Below are positions 10,148 through 19,276 of a stretch of 64,000 nt of DNA, one piece after another. The position numbers and the translations under genes were made by a program. Within the stretch, counting starts at the first letter, position 1; each line of letters opens with the position of its first letter. The stretch is from JALHST01 sp963798435 (lineage in GTDB: Bacteria; Bacteroidota; Bacteroidia; Flavobacteriales; Flavobacteriaceae), in the NCBI GenBank assembly GCA_963798435.1, contig CAWCTF010000003.1:113718-177717 (forward strand), given 5' to 3'. The notes under the pieces are model-generated. The model was not told the origin of the DNA, ran no database searches, and saw nothing but the letters and a program-made list of their open reading frames with translations.

Positions 10148-10186
10148 AAAAAAAAACCCAGATCCATTTTTCTGGATCCAGGTTTT
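10148..10186. terminator. Bidirectional intrinsic terminator
   Basis: An A-run, an imperfect stem (left arm 10153-10166, right arm 10173-10186, two mismatched pairs in the middle) and a T-run lie between the convergent genes ppgK and typA. The symmetry lets it serve either strand. Confidence 0.7.
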
Positions 10187-10213
10187 GCAATGGTATCTTG
10201 TAACCCGAATGTA

Positions 10214-12013
10214 TTACGCTATTTTGTTGCGTTTGCGGTCTACTTCGGTCAAATAAATCTTTCGAAGGCGAATGTGCTTCGGTGTAACCTCAACATATTC
10301 GTCTTTTTGAATGTATTCAAGGGCTTCTTCCAAGGAGAATTTGATGGCAGGCACGATCTTCGCCTTATCATCGGCACCTGACGAACGTACATTCGATAAT
10401 TTCTTGGTCTTGGTGATATTGATAGTCATATCGTCCCCGCGCGAATTTTCACCAATCACCTGCCCCTCATAAATATCCTCGCCCGGATCAACGAAAAACT
10501 TACCACGGTCTTGCAGTTTGTCAATTGAATAGGGTATCGCTTTTCCTTTCTCCATGGATACCAATGAACCGTTTTGCCTTTGTGGTATATCCCCCTTCAT
10601 AGGTTGGTATTCCAAAAAACGGTGTGCCATAATGGCCTCGCCAGCAGTTGCTGTAAGTAGTTGGTTCCTCAGGCCAATGATGCCCCGTGAAGGTATCAAG
10701 AACTCACAGACCATACGGTTGCCTTTCGCCTCCATACTGATCATTTCCCCCTTGCGGATAGAAACCATTTCCACGGCCCTTCCGGAGACATCTTCTGGAA
10801 GATCGATGGTCAATTGTTCAATAGGCTCGCATTTGACCCCATCGATTTCCTTGATAATTACCTGTGGCTGCCCGATCTGCAGTTCATAACCCTCTCTGCG
10901 CATGGTCTCTATCAATACTGAAAGGTGCAAAACCCCACGCCCGAATACGATGAATTTGTCGGCACTGTCGGTCGCATTGACCCGCAATGCCAAGTTTTTC
11001 TCGAGTTCCCGCTCCAAACGTTCCTTGATGTGTCTTGAGGTAACGAACTTCCCGTCTTTCCCGAAAAACGGACTGTCATTGATCGTGAACAACATACTCA
11101 TGGTAGGCTCATCAATGGCAATGGTCTTCAACCCCTCCGGATTTTCAAGATCGGCAATCGTATCCCCGATTTCAAAACCCTCAAGGCCAACGATGGCACA
11201 GATATCCCCCGTCTCGACTTCCTTTACCTTCAATCGGCCGAGACCCTCAAAAGTAAAAAGTTCCTTGATCTTCGACTTTACGATGCTTCCATCACGCTTT
11301 ACCAATGATATTTGCTGTCCATCCTTCAATGTTCCCCTTTGTAATCTACCAATGGCAATACGGCCAGTAAAGGACGAAAAATCCAAAGAAGTGATCAACA
11401 TTTGTGTGTTCCCCTGATTTGCCTTAAACGTAGGTATGTGTTCTATCACCATATCCAACAAGGGCTCAATATTGTCGGTCGGTTTTCGCCAATCGTCGCT
11501 CATCCAGTTATGCTTTGCCGAACCATAGACCGTTGGAAAATCGAGCTGCCATTCTTCGGCACCCAATTCGTACATCAGATCAAATACCTTTTCATGTACT
11601 TCCTCAGGAGTGCAGTTTTCCTTATCGACTTTATTAATTACGACACAAGGTTTTAAACCTAGATTGATTGCTTTCTGTAGCACAAAACGCGTTTGTGGCA
11701 TAGGCCCTTCAAAAGCGTCTACTAACAATAAGACCCCATCGGCCATATTCAATACCCGCTCTACCTCGCCACCAAAATCGGCGTGGCCAGGGGTATCGAT
11801 GATATTTATCTTGGCTCCTTTATATACTACCGAAACGTTCTTTGATGTTATCGTAATTCCGCGTTCCCGCTCTAAATCATTGTTATCCAATATAAGCTCC
11901 CCTGTTTGCTGATTGTCCCGAAACAATTGACAGTGGTGCATGATTTTATCTACCAAGGTGGTCTTTCCATGGTCTACGTGGGCAATAATCGCAATATTCT
12001 TTGTTGTTGACAT
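10214..12013 (-). CDS. typA: Translational GTPase TypA/BipA
   Basis: A 599-residue ribosome-associated GTPase of the EF-G family involved in stress growth and ribosome assembly. G1 is AHVDHGKTT at residues 11-19, G2 includes ERERGITI, G3 is DTPGHADFGGEVERV and G4 is NKVDKENC. It continues through domain II and a BipA-type C-terminus containing SRGIIGLRNQLLTAT. The length is typical of the family. It is a single-gene unit, convergent with ppgK. Confidence 0.97.
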   Translation of the reverse strand: MSTTKNIAIIAHVDHGKTTLVDKIMHHCQLFRDNQQTGELILDNNDLERERGITITSKNVSVVYKGAKINIIDTPGHADFGGEVERVLNMADGVLLLVDAFEGPMPQTRFVLQKAINLGLKPCVVINKVDKENCTPEEVHEKVFDLMYELGAEEWQLDFPTVYGSAKHNWMSDDWRKPTDNIEPLLDMVIEHIPTFKANQGNTQMLITSLDFSSFTGRIAIGRLQRGTLKDGQQISLVKRDGSIVKSKIKELFTFEGLGRLKVKEVETGDICAIVGLEGFEIGDTIADLENPEGLKTIAIDEPTMSMLFTINDSPFFGKDGKFVTSRHIKERLERELEKNLALRVNATDSADKFIVFGRGVLHLSVLIETMRREGYELQIGQPQVIIKEIDGVKCEPIEQLTIDLPEDVSGRAVEMVSIRKGEMISMEAKGNRMVCEFLIPSRGIIGLRNQLLTATAGEAIMAHRFLEYQPMKGDIPQRQNGSLVSMEKGKAIPYSIDKLQDRGKFFVDPGEDIYEGQVIGENSRGDDMTINITKTKKLSNVRSSGADDKAKIVPAIKFSLEEALEYIQKDEYVEVTPKHIRLRKIYLTEVDRKRNKIA

Positions 12014-12253
12014 ACTATTATTTTCATAGCGGACCGGCCGCTATTTTAAGCGTGCAAAGATACTGCTATTTTTAGCTATGCAACATAAAGTTAAGATATT
12101 TTTATGTTGTTGATTTTGAGGAAGTTTCAATGGGTGTTACTTACCAGTTAGGACGTATACGAACTTCCTTCTACCGAACTCGAAATTTAAGCCTGGCTTT
12201 TAGGCATAGAACACTACTGGCTCACCATACCATGGTGTTTCTTAAAACTACTT

Positions 12254-12744
12254 TTAACGTTCGTCCGCTGAAGGGCCATAACTCTTTGGCACAAAGATGT
12301 TGTTTAATCGATAGTAAACCCCTAATTGGGCGCGATGATGGGTAATCTGATTCAAAGCATGGCGTATGGCCTCATATTTCGTAAATTCTTGAATGACCAT
12401 GGCACCGTGACGTATGTCCCATTTTCGATCCAAGGCTTCGGGTGTGAGCTTGTTCAATGCCTCGGCACCTTTATTGTAATCTTCCTCGAGTTTTTGTTGG
12501 AGTGCCGCGTGGCCCGAAATTTCGGGTTGTGTATATGGGGTAGCCGCAAAATCGAGAAAGTCGGTATTCATGATCATTTGTGGCCAGGCAAAGATTTCAA
12601 CCACATGCACGGCCAGCGTTTTCATGCTCATCGATTTATCGTGGGGTTTCCAATCGTTTTTTCCATCAGGATACTGGTCAACAAACTTTTTGTGACCTGA
12701 AACTCTGATTTCAATTCTTCCTGTAGTTCCTTAATAATATTCAT
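12254..12744 (-). pseudogene. DinB-like protein, frameshifted
   Basis: A DinB/YfiT-like four-helix-bundle protein of about 163 residues broken by one base. The in-frame 3' part (12254-12631) encodes 125 residues with a metal-site-like HAL...THHRAQLGVYYRL segment. Upstream in another frame, from an ATG at 12744, the sequence reads MNIIKELQEELKSEFQVTK and then loses the frame at a run of five T on the plus strand (12687-12691). Adding one base there gives KKFVDQYPDGKNDWKPHDKS and joins the two parts perfectly. This is a one-base deletion in a homopolymer, either sequencing error or a fresh pseudogene. The usual metal ligands are three His; two are visible in the C-terminal HH pair and one in the AVHVVE region. 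Confidence 0.75.
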
Positions 12745-12929
12745 AATGGGCGTTTTTGATTTCTAAAGTTATGGATTTCTTTATTATTTTCTGTCAATTT
12801 AACTTCCGAAATACCTGCTTGGCACATTGATACAAAGTCTTTGTGAAAAAGGAAGTCGACAGTATTCCATTCTTCTTTACTCAACCGAGAGGTATGCCTA
12901 AATCTGGCAATTATACAAAGTTGAAACAC

Positions 12930-12937
12930 TATCTTTG
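12930..12937 (+). promoter_or_regulatory. Possible Bacteroidota-type -7 element upstream of kdsA
   Basis: The octamer TATCTTTG fits the TANNTTTG -7 consensus of the Bacteroidota primary sigma factor and lies 15 bp before the kdsA start. No convincing TTG -33 element stands at ideal spacing, so this is only a candidate. Confidence 0.3.
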
Positions 12938-12952
12938 GGGAAATTTTAAGAT

Positions 12953-13774
12953 ATGGAACTTTCATTAATACCTCAGATCAGACATAGCGATAGCAATAAT
13001 TTTTTTCTTCTTTCGGGCCCATGTGCCATTGAAGGCGAGGAAATGGCCCTGCGCATCGCAGAAAAAATCGTTCGAATTACCGATGATTTGAAAATTCCTT
13101 ATGTATTCAAGGGCAGTTTTAAGAAGGCGAACCGCAGCCGGGTGGATTCGTTTTCAGGTATCGGGGATGAAAAGGCCTTAAAAATTCTGCGGAAGGTTTC
13201 GGAAACTTTCAAAGTCCCGACCGTCACCGATATCCATGAAGTTTCGGATGCCCTAATGGCGGCCGAATATGTAGACGTGCTGCAGATTCCTGCTTTTTTA
13301 GTGCGCCAAACCGACTTGGTCGTTGCTGCAGCGAAGACGGGGAAAGTAGTGAACTTGAAAAAGGGACAGTTTATGAGTCCGGAAAGTATGAAACATGCCG
13401 TCGCAAAAGTGACCGACTCTGGAAATACGCAAGTGACCATAACCGATCGGGGAACTATGTTCGGATATCAGGATATGATCGTTGATTTTCGAGGTATCCC
13501 GACTATGAAGCAATATGCACCTGTTGTGCTTGATGTCACCCATTCCCTACAACAGCCAAACCAAGCTTCGGGCGTGACCGGGGGACGACCCCAACTCATC
13601 GAGACGATTGCCCGTGCCGGTATTGCCACAGGAGTCGATGGCCTCTTTATGGAAACCCATTACGATCCCGCGAATGCAAAAAGCGATGGGGCCAATATGC
13701 TGCCGTTGGAGCTCCTTGAAAAATTATTGACCAATTTGACGGTGTTGCGAAAAACCGTTAATCAATTGCAATAA
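12953..13774 (+). CDS. kdsA: 3-deoxy-8-phosphooctulonate synthase (KdsA)
   Basis: A 273-residue enzyme that condenses phosphoenolpyruvate with arabinose-5-phosphate to make Kdo-8-phosphate for lipopolysaccharide. Visible family motifs are GPCAIEG at residues 22-28, KGSFKKANRSR, DRGTMFGYQDMIVDFRG, DVTHSLQQPN and ETHYDPANAKSDG. Cys24 in the GPC motif marks the metal-dependent class of KdsA (Asn occupies this place in the E. coli metal-independent type). The presence of the gene confirms a Gram-negative, Kdo-containing envelope. Confidence 0.96.
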   Translation: MELSLIPQIRHSDSNNFFLLSGPCAIEGEEMALRIAEKIVRITDDLKIPYVFKGSFKKANRSRVDSFSGIGDEKALKILRKVSETFKVPTVTDIHEVSDALMAAEYVDVLQIPAFLVRQTDLVVAAAKTGKVVNLKKGQFMSPESMKHAVAKVTDSGNTQVTITDRGTMFGYQDMIVDFRGIPTMKQYAPVVLDVTHSLQQPNQASGVTGGRPQLIETIARAGIATGVDGLFMETHYDPANAKSDGANMLPLELLEKLLTNLTVLRKTVNQLQ

Positions 13775-13807
13775 TGATGGATTAATCGTGTTTTAAATTA
13801 GGACCAA

Positions 13808-13894
13808 AAATCAACTATGAACCACAGATTCAACGTCTTTCTACTGCTAGAGGGGGAAATCAACTATGAACCACAGATTCAACGTCTTTCTACT
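13808..13894 (+). repeat. 38-bp direct repeat over a start codon (49-bp offset)
   Basis: The sequence 13808-13845 is repeated exactly at 13857-13894, including the ATG and first eight codons of the DUF3857 gene. Translation from the first ATG (13817) passes through the second copy out of frame and soon stops, so the second ATG at 13866 is the working start. The 11 bases between the copies are not repeated. It looks like a short slippage duplication or an assembly fault. Confidence 0.85.
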
Positions 13895-14783
13895 ACTCGT
13901 TTTTTTTCCAATTCTTTTCATCGATGCTCAAATGCCAGATACCTTTGGCCAGGTTACTAATCAGGAAAGGCAATTGACCGGATACGATAAAGACCCAGAA
14001 GCCGATGCAATCGTATTGTATGAACGGGGAGACAATTATTTTAAGGTTGTCGATAATCGGATCCTTTTGATCAAGGAATACCATTCAAAAATCAAGATCC
14101 TTGATGAGAAGGGTTTCGATGAAGGCACCGTTTCGATTTCTTTACGGCACAATGGAATGTCTACCGAGAAATTGACCAAAATACGGGCAGTTACCCATAA
14201 CGGCGTGAATCAATACAATGTCTTGCCCAATGAAATATTCGAAAAGGATATCAACGAATACCGATCTGAAAAGTCGTTCACCTTTCCGAAGTTGCAAAAA
14301 GGAAGCATTCTTGAATATTCGTACACCATTACTTCCCCATTCATCTATAATTTTAGGGGATGGGATTTTCAATCAAACATTCCAAAAATTTATAGCGAAT
14401 TCAATGCTAGTATTCCTGGCAATTATGAGTACAACCGTGCATTGATAGGAAGCCTAAAACTGGATATTAATGAGGCTAAGATCCAAAAGGAGTGTTTTCA
14501 TATTGATGGGTTTTCCAATAGTGCAGATTGTGAAGTGGTCAAATATGCCATGAGGGATATCCCAGCCTTTAAGGCCGAAAACGAATTCATGCTTTCTGCG
14601 TATAACTATATTTCGAGACTCGATTTCGAACTTTCCCAATACCATCGTTTTGATGGCACCACCGATAAGTATACAAAAAGCTGGGAAGATGTTGATAAGG
14701 AATTCCGAAGTGACCCCGATATAGGGCGTCAGCTTACAAAAAGTGGCTTATTTCGAAAAGAACGTACCCGAGCAATTACTTAG
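13866..14783 (+). CDS. DUF3857/transglutaminase-like protein, N-terminal part (frameshifted)
   Basis: The first half of a secreted protein with a signal peptide (MNHRFNVFLLLVFFPILFIDAQ) followed by a DUF3857 domain (GDNYFKVVDNRILLIKEYHS, and LQKGSILEYSYTITSPF). The frame is lost at an A-run at 14738-14742. Removing one A gives RQLTKVAYFEKNVPEQLL and runs straight into the next entry, so the two are one gene of about 655 residues. In Bacteroidota this class is periplasmic or surface-exposed with a transglutaminase-like fold; the substrate is unknown. The last 13 residues of this ORF are frameshift noise. Confidence 0.8.
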   Translation: MNHRFNVFLLLVFFPILFIDAQMPDTFGQVTNQERQLTGYDKDPEADAIVLYERGDNYFKVVDNRILLIKEYHSKIKILDEKGFDEGTVSISLRHNGMSTEKLTKIRAVTHNGVNQYNVLPNEIFEKDINEYRSEKSFTFPKLQKGSILEYSYTITSPFIYNFRGWDFQSNIPKIYSEFNASIPGNYEYNRALIGSLKLDINEAKIQKECFHIDGFSNSADCEVVKYAMRDIPAFKAENEFMLSAYNYISRLDFELSQYHRFDGTTDKYTKSWEDVDKEFRSDPDIGRQLTKSGLFRKERTRAIT

Positions 14784-15837
14784 TGACGGCGATAACCTGA
14801 CCCGCGCCAAAAATATTTATGCCTTTATCAAAGATCGGTACACATGGAATGGGGAATATGGTATTTACGATAAAACAAGGGTAAAGGAAGCCTTTGAAGA
14901 ACGAAAGGGGAATGTGAGTGAAATCAACATGTCACTGATCAATTTATTGAATGCCGCCAATATTAAGGCCGACCTGCTTTTATTGTCGACACGGTCGGAA
15001 GGTTTGCCTAAAAAGACCCACCCTGTGATGTCTGATTTTAATTATGCAGTCGCAAAGGCCCAAATCGATGGCAAAGACTACATCCTGGATGCAACTGATA
15101 AATACAACCCCTTTGGTATGTTGCCTTTTCGTGCCTTAAACCATTATGGTCGCGTAATGGACTTTAAAAATGACAGTTATTGGTATGACCTAAAGCCAGA
15201 AGAAAATAACCGGGTTCAAGTGCGTATATATCTTAAATTCGATCCTGTCGAACAGAAAGCAGCAGGAATTATGGACATCCTGACCATGGGATATGATGCG
15301 GTCAACAAAAATAGAAGCCTTGACCAATATAGTAAGGAAGCTTACTTAGATGAAGTGGAAAAGGATATGACCGATAATTTTAAAATTACGGCCTATGAAT
15401 TAAGCGACGAAAGAAGCGACGAAAAAAAGGTATCCGAACGATTTGGCTTTGAGGTAGGTAATATTCTAAAAGGGGATATGGTCTATTTAAATCCGTTCCT
15501 CTTTCAATTTTTTGATGAAAACCCCTTTCTGATGGAATCACGCAGTTATCCCATTGACTTTGGATACCCCCGTAATTATAAATATCAAATCAATATCAAT
15601 GTACCAGAAGGGTATGAGGTTCAAGAACTTCCAAAAGATCAAATCGTAAAATTGGGTGAAAATCTAGCGATACTTCAATTCTACCATCAACAGGAAAATA
15701 GCCAGATAGGCATATTTTTTGAACTTGCCTTGAAAAGTTCATTTATAGCGGCAGAAGATTATGGTTCCCTAAAAAACCTTTTTAAAGATGTGACCGATAT
15801 TCAAAAAAACGCCTTGGTCGTTTTGAAGAAAAAGTAG
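14743..15837 (+). CDS. DUF3857/transglutaminase-like protein, C-terminal part (frameshifted)
   Basis: The second half of the gene that begins at 13866. It holds the transglutaminase-like core: RAKNIYAFIKDRYTWNG, NVSEINMSLINLLNAANI (the nucleophile region; here Glu-Ile-Asn where active enzymes have a Cys, so catalysis looks unlikely), then HPVMSDFNYAVAKAQIDGKDYILDATDKYNPFG with the His and Asp of the usual triad. A beta-rich C-terminal domain follows. The GTG at 14743 is internal, not a true start. If the one-base insertion upstream is a sequencing error the protein is complete; otherwise it is a pseudogene. Confidence 0.8.
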   Translation: MAYFEKNVPEQLLSDGDNLTRAKNIYAFIKDRYTWNGEYGIYDKTRVKEAFEERKGNVSEINMSLINLLNAANIKADLLLLSTRSEGLPKKTHPVMSDFNYAVAKAQIDGKDYILDATDKYNPFGMLPFRALNHYGRVMDFKNDSYWYDLKPEENNRVQVRIYLKFDPVEQKAAGIMDILTMGYDAVNKNRSLDQYSKEAYLDEVEKDMTDNFKITAYELSDERSDEKKVSERFGFEVGNILKGDMVYLNPFLFQFFDENPFLMESRSYPIDFGYPRNYKYQININVPEGYEVQELPKDQIVKLGENLAILQFYHQQENSQIGIFFELALKSSFIAAEDYGSLKNLFKDVTDIQKNALVVLKKK

Positions 15838-16138
15838 GTCATCCCGTGCGAAATTGGTATTTAGGAAGGTACTAGGGTGCCTTTTCATGAAATCGAACGT
15901 TGCACTGACTTTTGTATGGGCCCCTATTTTGGATGGTTCTATAATACAGTCAAAACCAAATTCGCGGTCGATACGTTAATGAATGGTGTTTTTATAATGG
16001 CGGTTCCCAAATTTTGGCATACTTGACTAACCAAATGCCACCTTTCGACCGTAAGATTTACCATTTCTTAACCCAAGGAACTTCCAATTCGTTATTTTCA
16101 TTTAATAGAATCCGCTATTTTTGAAAAAAACACCCAAA
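15838..16138. other. Intergenic stretch with possible coding remnant
   Basis: About 300 bases without an intact gene. On the plus strand an open stretch near 15875-16026 reads VPFHEIERCTDFCMGPYFGW and onward without a good start, ending at TGA before the phosphodiesterase gene. It looks protein-like but I cannot name it; a decayed fragment is the likeliest reading. No terminator or promoter stands out. Confidence 0.3.
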
Positions 16139-17254
16139 ATGCGAAATACAGTTATTTTTTTTGTTCTGCTCTTTGGCATAAAGCAGACACAATGCCAGAC
16201 CCATTCACATGCTGGGGCACAACCCCTCGCCTACCCGGATATCAATGGCTACGTGACACTAAAGACCGACCTACATATGCACAGTGTTTTTTCTGATGGA
16301 AATGTATGGCCAACGATCAGGGTTCAAGAAGCACTTCGCGAAAATTTGGATGCCATTTCATTGACCGAACATTTGGAATATCAACCGCATAAAGAAGATA
16401 TTCCGCATCCGGATCGCAATCGCGCCTATCATCTTGCGCAAGAGGAAGCCGGTGAACATGATCTCTTAATCGTCCCAGGCTCCGAAATTACACGGTCAGC
16501 ACCCATAGGCCATAGCAATGCCGTCTTTGTTACCGATGCCAATACATTGGTACATGAAGAGGCCAATGATGCCTTTGCCGCGGCAAAAAATCAGGGTGCT
16601 TTTGTATTCTGGAACCACCCAGCCTGGCATGGGCAAAATCCATCAGGTACGCCGATTTTGAGTGATTTTCAGGAGCAACTTATAAAAAATGGACAATTAC
16701 AAGGGATAGAGGTCATCAATTCGGGCGATTATGCCGAAGAGTCCCTTGCTTTGGCCTTGGCGAACAATTTGACGATTATGGGCACCAGTGATATTCACGG
16801 ACTTATTGATTGGGACTATACCGAAAAAGGCCACCATCGCCCGATTACCTTGGTATTTGCCAAGGAAAAGAATTTGGAAAGCCTTAAGGAAGCGCTTTTT
16901 GCAGGAAAGACGGTCGCGGTTTACAATGACCTGTTGGTGGGCAAGGCTGAATATTTAAAACCCTTGTTACAAGCAAGTATTCATATTCAAAAAGCCGTCT
17001 ATGTCCCGGATACGGAGGTCGTAGAAATTCAGCTTCAAAATGTTACAAGTAGCGACCTGCTATTTGAAAATATGACCGACTTTACGTTTTATGACAGTTC
17101 ACCTGTATTTTTAGTACCCGCAGGGCAATCGAAAGTGATCCATCTTAAGACCTTGGAAAAATTAGGAAGTTTTGACTTAAAGTTAAAAGCCCTAGGGGCC
17201 TATACCGAACCCAAGGTACACCCCATTATCGACTGGAACGTTACGGTGGAATAA
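16139..17254 (+). CDS. PHP-domain phosphodiesterase, secreted (Sb-PDE-like)
   Basis: A 371-residue exported metal-dependent phosphoesterase of the PHP superfamily. After a signal peptide (MRNTVIFFVLLFGIKQTQCQ) come the metal-binding PHP motifs in order: DLHMHSVFSDG, LTEHLEY, PGSEITR, WNHPAWH and the final SDIHG. A beta-rich C-terminal domain of about 100 residues follows. An in-frame TTG at 16121 would add six residues (KKTPK) ahead of the signal; the ATG at 16139 gives a cleaner signal peptide. The substrate is not evident; related proteins are reported as phosphodiesterases. Confidence 0.85.
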   Translation: MRNTVIFFVLLFGIKQTQCQTHSHAGAQPLAYPDINGYVTLKTDLHMHSVFSDGNVWPTIRVQEALRENLDAISLTEHLEYQPHKEDIPHPDRNRAYHLAQEEAGEHDLLIVPGSEITRSAPIGHSNAVFVTDANTLVHEEANDAFAAAKNQGAFVFWNHPAWHGQNPSGTPILSDFQEQLIKNGQLQGIEVINSGDYAEESLALALANNLTIMGTSDIHGLIDWDYTEKGHHRPITLVFAKEKNLESLKEALFAGKTVAVYNDLLVGKAEYLKPLLQASIHIQKAVYVPDTEVVEIQLQNVTSSDLLFENMTDFTFYDSSPVFLVPAGQSKVIHLKTLEKLGSFDLKLKALGAYTEPKVHPIIDWNVTVE

Positions 17255-17310
17255 CGCTTGCCGTTGCAGCAGAATCAGTTCAAGGCCTCGCTATTCGTTA
17301 AGAAAACATA

Positions 17311-17422
17311 GTTAATTGTTCATTGCTAACTGTGAACTGTTCACTGCCTACTACCAACTGTCAACTGCCTACTGATTACTGTTCACTGATTACTGTCAAC
17401 CGCATACTGAACACTGCTCACT
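17311..17422. repeat. Degenerate 7-bp phased repeat between convergent genes
   Basis: Sixteen consecutive heptamers in perfect register, consensus GNNNACT (for example GTGAACT, GTTCACT, GCCTACT, GTCAACT, GATTACT). The last one runs into the stop codon of the minus-strand oxidoreductase. A related 7-bp-periodic tract lies at 57744-57898, also between convergent genes. Confidence 0.85.
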
Positions 17423-18623
17423 AGTTCCCGTTGGCATACTCCGCTAAATAGGCGTACCGCTCCGTAAGTTTTCCGTTTTGGGTCATTCGGGCGCGCATCA
17501 GCACCCCATCTTTATCCCCATTAAAAAAAGCCGGGATTACGTTGTTCAAGAAGGCGTCGCCAAAGCCTTCACTTGCGTCCCTAGGGAGCTCGCTGGGCAA
17601 ATTATCAACCGCCATTACGGCAATTGCCTTAGGATCTTTAAAATCGATTTCGGTTTCGGACTGTGGCTCATATCCGTAAATCGGGTCGGCTACGGTCGAG
17701 GGCCGAACGGTCGTTGCAACCGGGCCATCAATATCACAGCTCACATCGGCTACGACCTTGATCATAAAATCCGGGTGTTTCGCATCGTCGCGCGTATATA
17801 GATACGGTGCCCCCTGGCCATAAAAATGGCCTGCAATATAAAGGTCGGTCACTTTTGCAAAGCGAAAAAAATCCGATCTGTATTCTTGTGGGTTTTTTAT
17901 AAAATCAGCCATATTACCTCGAACGCCGTCTTTTCGTTTATTGTATTCCGAGACATCGATCTGACAGTATACCGCCTCATCAAAATCCTCCTCAAGATAT
18001 GCGGCAACATTGACGCGCTTAATGCCCATGCCATCTAACATTTCCCTGGCCCCATTCCCGACCCTACCCTTCCCGGTCAAAAGTATCTTTATGGACGCAA
18101 GGTTTATATTTTTAAGGGCAAGGATCAGGGCTTGCTGGTCTGTCTGTGTTTCGGCTTTGGGCAATTGAAACAAGTTGTATTTGAGTCCGTACGCCCGCAT
18201 TCCGTTATAGGCACCCACAATGCCGGCATACCTTCCGAAGGCGACCAAGCGTTGCTCCTTGGTATTAGTAATCGCCTCGTGATCATAGAATTCAATGTTC
18301 TTTTTTAAGAGTGCTTGCAACAACTTCTGGTTATAAGGTTGCTTTTTCATGGTATGTGAAAAGAAGAAATATTTTTTGTTGGGGATCAGCGCCTCGATCG
18401 GTACTTCCTTTACCCCAAGGAGTACGTCGCATTCATCCATGTTCGCAGCTACTTGAATTCCCGCATTTTGATATGCTGCATCAGGATAGATGCGAATGGG
18501 AGACGGTTCAACAAAGATTTCAGCTTTTGGGTATTTTTGAAGGACTTTTTGACAGGCCGTTGGGGAGAGTACCACCCGCCTATCCGGGGGATTCTTGCGT
18601 TCCCGAATGATTCCGAACTTCAT
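17421..18623 (-). CDS. NAD(P)-dependent oxidoreductase, alanine dehydrogenase/PNT superfamily
   Basis: A 400-residue cytoplasmic dehydrogenase. The N-terminal domain starts MKFGIIRERKNPPDRRVVLSP, like alanine dehydrogenase, transhydrogenase and lysine-forming saccharopine dehydrogenase. The cofactor-binding motif is LLTGKGRVGNGAREML near residue 180, and the C-terminal part contains VVADVSCDIDGPVATTVRPS, where substrate contacts lie in the family. The frame continues 19 codons upstream to a Met at 18680, but MKFGIIRE is the conserved start. A saccharopine-dehydrogenase-like role is the closest match; the substrate is unproven. Confidence 0.8.
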   Translation of the reverse strand: MKFGIIRERKNPPDRRVVLSPTACQKVLQKYPKAEIFVEPSPIRIYPDAAYQNAGIQVAANMDECDVLLGVKEVPIEALIPNKKYFFFSHTMKKQPYNQKLLQALLKKNIEFYDHEAITNTKEQRLVAFGRYAGIVGAYNGMRAYGLKYNLFQLPKAETQTDQQALILALKNINLASIKILLTGKGRVGNGAREMLDGMGIKRVNVAAYLEEDFDEAVYCQIDVSEYNKRKDGVRGNMADFIKNPQEYRSDFFRFAKVTDLYIAGHFYGQGAPYLYTRDDAKHPDFMIKVVADVSCDIDGPVATTVRPSTVADPIYGYEPQSETEIDFKDPKAIAVMAVDNLPSELPRDASEGFGDAFLNNVIPAFFNGDKDGVLMRARMTQNGKLTERYAYLAEYANGN

Positions 18624-18732
18624 ATGTGGGCTTTGGTATAAAATTTGAGCTAAATTACGGGGAAATACTGCGTTGCACAAACTTTTTGGTATCTTCGCAA
18701 TCCCCTTTTAGGGAAAAGTTCATTCACATTTC

Positions 18733-19130
18733 GGGGCCGACTGGTTTTGACAGCGAGACCAATGGCAATGTAAGCATGTCGAGCGCTGGGATACAGCTCG
18801 TTAATCTCATTTTCCACACTTTTAATTGGCGAAAATAATTACGCTCTTGCCGCTTAATCCGAATCACAGTAGGATTTAGCCTCGTTCCGACCAGGTCGGA
18901 AAGCGAGATGTTCCTGAACAGCCCTTGTTGGCGGCGGTTCATTTAGGAGCACCAGAAATGTCAACATAAGGTGCTAGTAGCTTCGACTGGCACACAAAAA
19001 TTTAAGAAGCTAAGTGTGTATTAGGCCGTTTTCAGTCAGGTGCGCATCGAAAATCAATTGAAAACTCAGCATGAAGAAAGCGTTGTAATTGCTTGTTTGG
19101 ACGAGGGTTCGACTCCCTCCGGCTCCACGA
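18733..19130 (+). ncRNA. ssrA: Transfer-messenger RNA (tmRNA)
   Basis: A canonical one-piece tmRNA. The 5' GGGGCCG pairs with the 3' CGGCTCC to form the acceptor stem, the 5' end continues ACTGGTTTTGACAGCGAGAC, and the T-arm GGGTTCGACTCCC is intact. The tag ORF at 18828-18857 reads GENNYALAA then TAA, a flavobacterial-type degradation tag. The 3' end after the discriminator A (19127) is CGA, so CCA is not encoded. The 3' end coincides with direct repeats that recur at 19277, 29657, 40837 and 40998, marking it as an integration site. Confidence 0.97.
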
Positions 19131-19157
19131 CACTCAAAAATACCCAGCAGCTTAAGG

Positions 19158-19196
19158 CGTTCAAAAATGCCAAGCTCGTTTGAGCATTTTTGAACG
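19158..19196 (+). other. Perfect 13-bp hairpin downstream of tmRNA
   Basis: Arms CGTTCAAAAATGC (19158-19170) and GCATTTTTGAACG (19184-19196) with a 13-base loop. The copy near 40880 keeps only part of the stem. It could be a processing or pause structure, or part of the attachment site. Confidence 0.6.
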
Positions 19197-19203
19197 AATT
19201 AAG

Positions 19204-19233
19204 ATGCCCATCGTGTTAGCGATGGGTATTTTT
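19204..19233 (+). terminator. Intrinsic terminator of tmRNA
   Basis: A GC-rich stem (GCCCATCG...CGATGGGT) followed by five T, about 75 bp after the tmRNA end. An almost identical terminator stands at 40925-40954 in the distal copy of this unit. Confidence 0.85.
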
Positions 19234-19276
19234 ATTTGCAACATTGGGAGCCAATCGGGAGCACCGCAAGGTAACC

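Larger units (their letters stand above)
19116..19276 (+). repeat. 161-bp tmRNA 3'-flank unit (site A to site B)
   Basis: Begins with the tmRNA 3' end (CCTCCGGCTCCACGA, site A) and runs to the next copy of that core at 19277. It holds a long hairpin and a terminator. A unit of exactly the same length at 40837-40997 is over 90% identical by eye (about a dozen substitutions), placing one copy at each end of the accessory region. Confidence 0.88.
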
